This document shows positions 15,744 through 18,851 of a DNA stretch of 18,851 bases, one piece after another. Under the pieces are notes generated by a model that saw only the letters and a list, made by a program, of their open reading frames with translations, had not been told where the DNA came from and ran no database searches. The stretch is from NCBI GenBank assembly GCA_049509915.1, contig JBEKZL010000147.1, positions 1-18,851 of the forward strand, written 5' to 3'. The position numbers and the translations under genes are program-made. Each line of letters begins with the position of its first letter. Positions within the stretch are counted from its first letter, which is position 1. This DNA comes from JBEKYD01 sp049509915 (lineage in GTDB: Bacteria; Acidobacteriota; Terriglobia; Bryobacterales; Bryobacteraceae).

Positions 15744-15772
15744 TTGACATGGAAACTATTTCCATGTAAAGT
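15744..15772 (+). promoter_or_regulatory. Promoter of the MarR operon
   Basis: A perfect TTGACA (15744-15749), a 17-bp spacer and TAAAGT (15767-15772) make a strong sigma-70-type promoter. The -10 box ends seven bases before the ATG at 15780, so the message would be leaderless or nearly so; no ribosome-binding site is present. Confidence 0.85.
15747..15767. promoter_or_regulatory. Candidate MarR operator between -35 and -10
   Basis: ACATGGAAA (15747-15755) and TTTCCATGT (15759-15767) form a perfect 9-bp inverted repeat around CTA. The 21-bp palindrome fills the promoter spacer and touches both hexamers. A MarR dimer bound here would block RNA polymerase, the usual autorepression of this family. 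The palindrome is seen; binding is inference. Confidence 0.8.
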
Positions 15773-15779
15773 AATATCC

Positions 15780-16253
15780 ATGAAAGAAGCTAAAGCAGCC
15801 GATCCGGCCGTCAGCGACCTGGAAAAGCACGTGGGATTCTGGCTGCGCTTCGTCTCCAATCACGTCTCGCACGCCTTTGCCCGCCAGCTTCTGGCCAGCG
15901 GCGCGACCGTGGCCGAGTGGGTGGTGATGCGGGAGATGTTCGACGACGGGGAGACTTCGCCGGGCGTTCTGGCCCAGCGGCTTGGGATGACGCGCGGCGG
16001 CGTCTCCAAGCTGGTCGATGGGCTCGTGAGCAAGAAGCTGATCGCCCGCCGGGAACGCAGCGACGACCGCCGCTTCCAGTCGATTGCGCTGACGGCGGCA
16101 GGGCGGCGGCTGGTGCCGCAACTGGCGGCACTGGCCGACCGGAACGACGGGGAGTTCTTTCATCCGCTCTCAATTGGAGAGCGCGCGGCGCTGATTGCAA
16201 TGATGAAGAAGCTGGCGCAGGCGCACGGCCTGCGGACACTGCCAACCGAGTAA
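15780..16253 (+). CDS. MarR-family transcriptional regulator
   Basis: The 157-residue protein has the family's usual length and order: dimerisation helices at the N- and C-termini around a winged helix-turn-helix (about 45-110). The recognition helix lies in GMTRGGVSKLVDGLVSKKLI, and the wing in RRERSDDRRFQSIALTAAG. MarR dimers bind short palindromes and release them on binding a small ligand, often a phenolic compound or oxidant. No cysteine suited to redox sensing is visible, so a ligand-binding type is more likely. The ATG at 15780 is chosen because anything upstream would run through the promoter. The DUF1398 and SRPBCC genes follow closely and are the most likely regulated partners. The operator candidate predicts autorepression. 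Confidence 0.92.
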   Translation: MKEAKAADPAVSDLEKHVGFWLRFVSNHVSHAFARQLLASGATVAEWVVMREMFDDGETSPGVLAQRLGMTRGGVSKLVDGLVSKKLIARRERSDDRRFQSIALTAAGRRLVPQLAALADRNDGEFFHPLSIGERAALIAMMKKLAQAHGLRTLPTE

Positions 16254-16263
16254 AGGAGAAGAG

Positions 16264-16659
16264 ATGAGCAAGCAGATAATTCACGAACTGGCGATCGCAA
16301 CACAGCAAGGCAAGTTGACCTTCCCTCAGGTCGTCAAGGGGCTGCTCGAAGTCGGCGTGGAATCGTACCTCGTGGACTTCGTGGCAAAGCAGAAGACTCA
16401 CTACCTGACGGACGGAACCACGCACACGGTGCCCTTGATCCTGGACCCTGGCCGGGTAGCGGCCGAGTTCGACAGTGCCGGTTTGGTCGCGGCAATTCGC
16501 GGCGCCCAGGCAGATACGGTGCGGTACCCCGAGTTTGTGCAGCGGTCGACCGCGGCGGGCGTGATTGGCTATTGGGCGTTTCTGACCCGCAAAAGGGTGA
16601 TCTACTTCGGCCGGAAAGGCGAACAGCACATCGAGGAGTTCCCGAAGCCGCGGGCGTGA
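16264..16659 (+). CDS. DUF1398 family protein
   Basis: The 131-residue soluble protein matches the DUF1398 family in length and layout. It has an N-terminal helix pair with GKLTFPQVVKGLLEVGVESY, a mid strand HYLTDGTTHTVPL, a helix FDSAGLVAAIRGAQADTVRYPEF, and a C-terminal AAGVIGYWAFLTRKRVIYFG strand region. The function of the family is not established. AAAGGAGAAG just upstream of the ATG is a good ribosome-binding site. It lies 10 bp after the MarR gene, so it should be co-transcribed and repressed with it. There is no signal peptide or membrane segment. Confidence 0.85.
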   Translation: MSKQIIHELAIATQQGKLTFPQVVKGLLEVGVESYLVDFVAKQKTHYLTDGTTHTVPLILDPGRVAAEFDSAGLVAAIRGAQADTVRYPEFVQRSTAAGVIGYWAFLTRKRVIYFGRKGEQHIEEFPKPRA

Positions 16660-16672
16660 GCAGGAGTGGATC

Positions 16673-17107
16673 ATGCCCGTGTACCGGAAAGGAAACACTA
16701 TGACTGCGACTTCCATGACCTTGTCGGTTCAAATTGCCTGCCCGGCGGCAGACGCTTACCAATTCATCGCCGATCCCACGACCATATCGCAATGGGCCAT
16801 CCACAATGTCAAATCGATCCGGCCCGTGGGGCAAAACGAGTGGGAGATTCAAACGCCTCGCGGTCCCGGAAAACTGGTTCCGCGCTATGACCAGGCGTCC
16901 GGTGTCCTCGACCACGAGTTCGTCGATCCGAAGGAAGGATCGTGGGAGGTCTCTGCCCGGATTGTGCCGGCGGGAGCGAAGGATTCCGTCTACATGATCA
17001 CGCTGGTGAAGCCTCCCTCCATGTCCGAAGAGGCATTCAGCCAAGGTCTGCCGCTCGTCGAAGAGGAACTGCAGACGATGAGCCGACTCCTCGAGCGGCA
17101 AGAGTGA
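16673..17107 (+). CDS. SRPBCC (START/Bet v1-like) superfamily protein
   Basis: The 144-residue (or 135-residue) protein is of the polyketide-cyclase/START-like fold, which binds hydrophobic ligands in a helix-grip cavity. It has the typical opening strand and helix, SVQIACPAADAYQFIADPTTISQW, the strands VKSIRPVGQNEWEIQTPRG and LDHEFVDP, and a long C-terminal helix LVEEELQTMSRLLERQE. The ligand cannot be told; no catalytic motif is diagnostic. Two starts are credible: ATG 16673 with AGGAG six bases upstream and 13 bp after DUF1398, and ATG 16700 with AAAGGA six bases upstream. The fold begins after either. As third gene behind MarR it may act on, or carry, the compound the regulator senses. 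Confidence 0.82.
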   Translation: MPVYRKGNTMTATSMTLSVQIACPAADAYQFIADPTTISQWAIHNVKSIRPVGQNEWEIQTPRGPGKLVPRYDQASGVLDHEFVDPKEGSWEVSARIVPAGAKDSVYMITLVKPPSMSEEAFSQGLPLVEEELQTMSRLLERQE

Positions 17108-17166
17108 TCACGCGGGTACCCGCGTTTCCGCCTCTATGCCCGGCCCGCTGCGCAGATCGAGAGCGG

Positions 17167-17214
17167 ATCGACGACCGCTCCCAAAGGTGACGTGGACCGG
17201 CGCCTGTCCCATTT
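17167..17214 (+). repeat. 48-bp dispersed repeat, copy 2
   Basis: This is an ungapped direct repeat of 15649-15696 (41 of 48 identical). It lies between the SRPBCC gene and the membrane protein gene, so the two copies bracket the MarR operon. The copy contains CTGTCCCA, a core shared with other palindromic repeats in the window. Confidence 0.85.
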
Positions 17215-17230
17215 GGCACCCGGCGCGGGC

Positions 17231-17236
17231 TATACT
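17231..17236 (+). promoter_or_regulatory. -10 box candidate for the membrane protein gene
   Basis: TATACT stands 8 bp before the AGGAGG ribosome-binding site (17245-17250) of the gene starting at GTG 17259. No good -35 lies at 17 bp; that position falls in the end of the 48-bp repeat. The short leader would leave just enough room for the ribosome site. Confidence 0.35.
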
Positions 17237-17258
17237 TCAATGCCAGGAGGCTCAAATC

Positions 17259-18488
17259 GTGGAAGCTGCTCTTCAGTCTTTGCCCGGTGCGGCGGCGACG
17301 GCTGCCTCGCCCCACCCGCCAGCCCCGCCGCGCAATATCGCCATCGACGCTTATCGCGGGCTGGTGATGCTGCTCATGATGGGCGAAGTGCTGCAGCTTT
17401 CGCGGGTGGCGCAGGCATTTCCGGGCAGCCGTTTCTGGAGCTTTCTGGCCTATCACCAGACGCACGTGGATTGGGCCGGCTGCTCGCTGCACGACACAAT
17501 TCAACCGGGGTTCTCCTTCCTGGTGGGCGTGGCGCTGCCTTATTCGATCGCCAGCCGGCTCGCCAAGGGCGGCACCTTCGGCGGCATGTTCGCTCACGCT
17601 CTGTGGCGGTCGCTGCTGCTAATCGCGCTGGGAATTTTTCTCCGCTCGATGGACAGTCCGCAGACCAATTTCACTTTTGAAGATACGCTGACGCAGATCG
17701 GCCTGGGTTACGGATTCCTGTTCCTGCTGGCGTTTCGGCCGCCCAAATGGCAGGCCGTGGCGTTGGCGGCGATCCTGGCGGGCTACTGGCTGGCCTGGGC
17801 GCTCTATCCGGTGCCGGGCCCCGGCTTCGACTACCAATCGGTCGGCGTTCCGGCCAACTGGGCGCATCACTATACGGGTTTTGCGGCGCACTGGAACAAG
17901 AACGCCAATTTCGGCCTCGCCTTCGACCAATGGTTCCTCAACCTGTTCCCGCGCGTCCGGCCGTTCGTATTCAATGGCGGCGGGTACCTGACCCTCAGCT
18001 TCATTCCCACGCTCGGCACCATGATTTTGGGGCTTTTCGCCGGCCAGTGGCTGCGCGCCGCGGCGCCGCGCATCCCCATGCGCCGGCTGTTGGCGGCGGG
18101 CGCCATCGGAATCGCCGCCGGCCTCGTGTTGCACTTCACAGGCATTTGTCCGGTGGTAAAGCGCATCTGGACGCCAAGCTGGACGCTGTTCAGCGGCGGC
18201 CTTTGCTTCCTCTTCCTGGCCGCCTTCTCCTGGATTCTGGACGTCCGCGGCTACCGCAAGTGGGCCTTCCCGCTCGTCGTCGTCGGCAGGAACTCCATCG
18301 CCGCCTACCTGATCGCCCATTTGTGCGAGCGCTTTCTCGCCGATTCCTTCCGCATCAACCTGGGCCCGCACTTTTTTCAGGTCGTCGGCACGGGTCTGGA
18401 ACCGCTGCTGCGCGGCATCGCCCTGCTGCTAGTTTACTGGCTGTTTCTGTTCTGGATGTACCGGCGCAAAATCTTCCTGCGCGTGTGA
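17259..18488 (+). CDS. Multi-pass membrane acyltransferase-like protein (HGSNAT/DUF5009 type)
   Basis: The 409-residue protein has about ten hydrophobic membrane segments. The N-terminal signature RNIAIDAYRGLVMLLMM followed by HQTHVDWAGCSLHDTIQPGF and FLVGVALPYSI corresponds to the R..SlDalRGl.v..M and HA.W.G...D.i.P.F.F..G pattern. That pattern marks the heparan-alpha-glucosaminide N-acetyltransferase-like family. Those proteins move acetyl groups across the membrane onto sugars; His66, His69 and Asp79 lie where the family's conserved polar residues sit. A role in modifying an envelope glycan is inference. The GTG at 17259 is chosen for AGGAGG eight bases upstream; the frame is open to 17136, but that stretch is repeat DNA. 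No partner gene is adjacent. Confidence 0.87.
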   Translation: MEAALQSLPGAAATAASPHPPAPPRNIAIDAYRGLVMLLMMGEVLQLSRVAQAFPGSRFWSFLAYHQTHVDWAGCSLHDTIQPGFSFLVGVALPYSIASRLAKGGTFGGMFAHALWRSLLLIALGIFLRSMDSPQTNFTFEDTLTQIGLGYGFLFLLAFRPPKWQAVALAAILAGYWLAWALYPVPGPGFDYQSVGVPANWAHHYTGFAAHWNKNANFGLAFDQWFLNLFPRVRPFVFNGGGYLTLSFIPTLGTMILGLFAGQWLRAAAPRIPMRRLLAAGAIGIAAGLVLHFTGICPVVKRIWTPSWTLFSGGLCFLFLAAFSWILDVRGYRKWAFPLVVVGRNSIAAYLIAHLCERFLADSFRINLGPHFFQVVGTGLEPLLRGIALLLVYWLFLFWMYRRKIFLRV

Positions 18489-18523
18489 GGTCGGTGGCCA
18501 ATGCGGTCCATGCACAACTTCGA

Positions 18524-18564
18524 GGGCCGGGGAAGGCGCCGCACGCGCCTTGGTTGCCCGGCCC
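18524..18564 (+). terminator. Two-tier hairpin after the membrane protein gene
   Basis: An outer 8-bp stem GGGCCGGG/CCCGGCCC (18524-18531 with 18557-18564) encloses a 7-bp stem AAGGCGC/GCGCCTT (18533-18539 with 18545-18551, five-base loop). It begins 36 bp past the stop codon. There is no U-run, so it may be a stabilising 3' end or a factor-assisted terminator. The palindrome TTGCCCGGGCAA (18577-18588) follows; nothing else is recognisable up to 18703. Confidence 0.5.
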
Positions 18565-18703
18565 GGCATCCAGCAATTGCCCGGGCAAGCTCCCGCGCGC
18601 GCCCATAAGCCGCTAGCGCGGCGGCGGGATCGCCGGCTCGCTGCGGACGTGACTAAAGAAAATGAGGGCTTTATCGGCGTTCTCTATGTTCCTCGAATTT
18701 GTA

Positions 18704-18850
18704 CTAGGCGGCCTTGCGGAGGGGTTTTGGGGTCGCCTGGAGGAGCTTTTTGGCTTCGGCGAGGCGGATCTGGTGGGTGGCGAGGCGGGCGATTTCGGGG
18801 ATTGAAAAATCAAATTGCGGGGGGAGGGCCTGGCGCGGATAGTCGCGCGC
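18704..18850 (-). CDS. 3' end of an unidentified leftward gene (truncated by the window edge)
   Basis: Forty-eight codons and a TAG stop are open from the right edge. The peptide ARDYPRQALPPQFDF, then IPEIARLATHQIRLAEAKKLL and a basic tail PKPLRKAA, reads as a plausible protein C-terminus, with an amphipathic helix rich in Ala, Leu and charged residues. I do not recognise the family. The bases 3' of the stop are noticeably more AT-rich, as expected past a gene end. A competing longer open frame at 18613-18813 is Ser/Pro/Arg-rich and looks like a shadow. Confidence 0.45.
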   Translation of the reverse strand, partial: ARDYPRQALPPQFDFSIPEIARLATHQIRLAEAKKLLQATPKPLRKAA

Positions 18851-18851
18851 G

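Noticed and set aside
17136..17258. Longer start for the membrane acyltransferase-like protein
   Set aside because: It would translate the 48-bp repeat; AGGAGG eight bases before GTG 17259 gives a natural start.

Overview
The window looks like chromosomal DNA of an Acidobacteriota member, most likely of the Solibacter/Bryobacterales type. The base composition is GC-rich. It carries a large MacB/FtsX permease of the ADOP type that is abundant in that phylum. There are many small secreted proteins, Tat-exported versions of normally cytosolic folds, and several short palindromic intergenic repeats. The phylum call rests on recalled family distribution, not on a search.

Left part (1-5851) reads mostly leftward. 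A hairpin-rich intergenic segment (134-253) precedes a secreted amidohydrolase (260-1582). Next is a secreted TIMP/NTR-like protein with carboxypeptidase-regulatory-like repeats (1711-3121), broken by two frameshifts of identical type. After it comes an ADOP permease (3401-5851), bracketed by inverted copies of a two-hairpin repeat (3313-3392 and 5897-5974).

Middle part (6198-9518) is a rightward three-gene operon whose products all carry export signals: a Tat-type D-2-hydroxyacid dehydrogenase, an NHL beta-propeller protein and a Tat-type DUF362 protein. A secreted coiled-coil protein with a metallopeptidase-like C-terminal module follows (9604-10431); its start codon lies in a large hairpin. 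Then come a secreted peptidoglycan-binding protein (10543-11091) and the hypC-hypD-hypE operon for the Fe(CN)2CO cofactor of [NiFe] hydrogenases (11192-13621). No hydrogenase subunit, hypA, hypB or hypF is present here.

Right part: a leftward secreted esterase (13695-14840) is divergent from a ComB-like phosphatase gene (14947-15672). A MarR regulator, a DUF1398 protein and an SRPBCC protein form an operon (15780-17107). Its promoter carries a palindrome exactly between the -35 and -10 boxes, a strong candidate autoregulatory operator. This operon is bracketed by two direct copies of a 48-bp repeat, and the left copy supplies the last codons of the ComB-like gene. A membrane acyltransferase-like protein (17259-18488), a hairpin terminator candidate and the 3' end of an unidentified leftward gene close the window.

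The features most worth a second look are the repeat architecture around single genes and operons, the operator in the MarR promoter, the twin frameshifts, the hairpin over a start codon, and the all-exported dehydrogenase/propeller/DUF362 operon. I see no CRISPR array, rRNA or tRNA gene, transposase or phage module.
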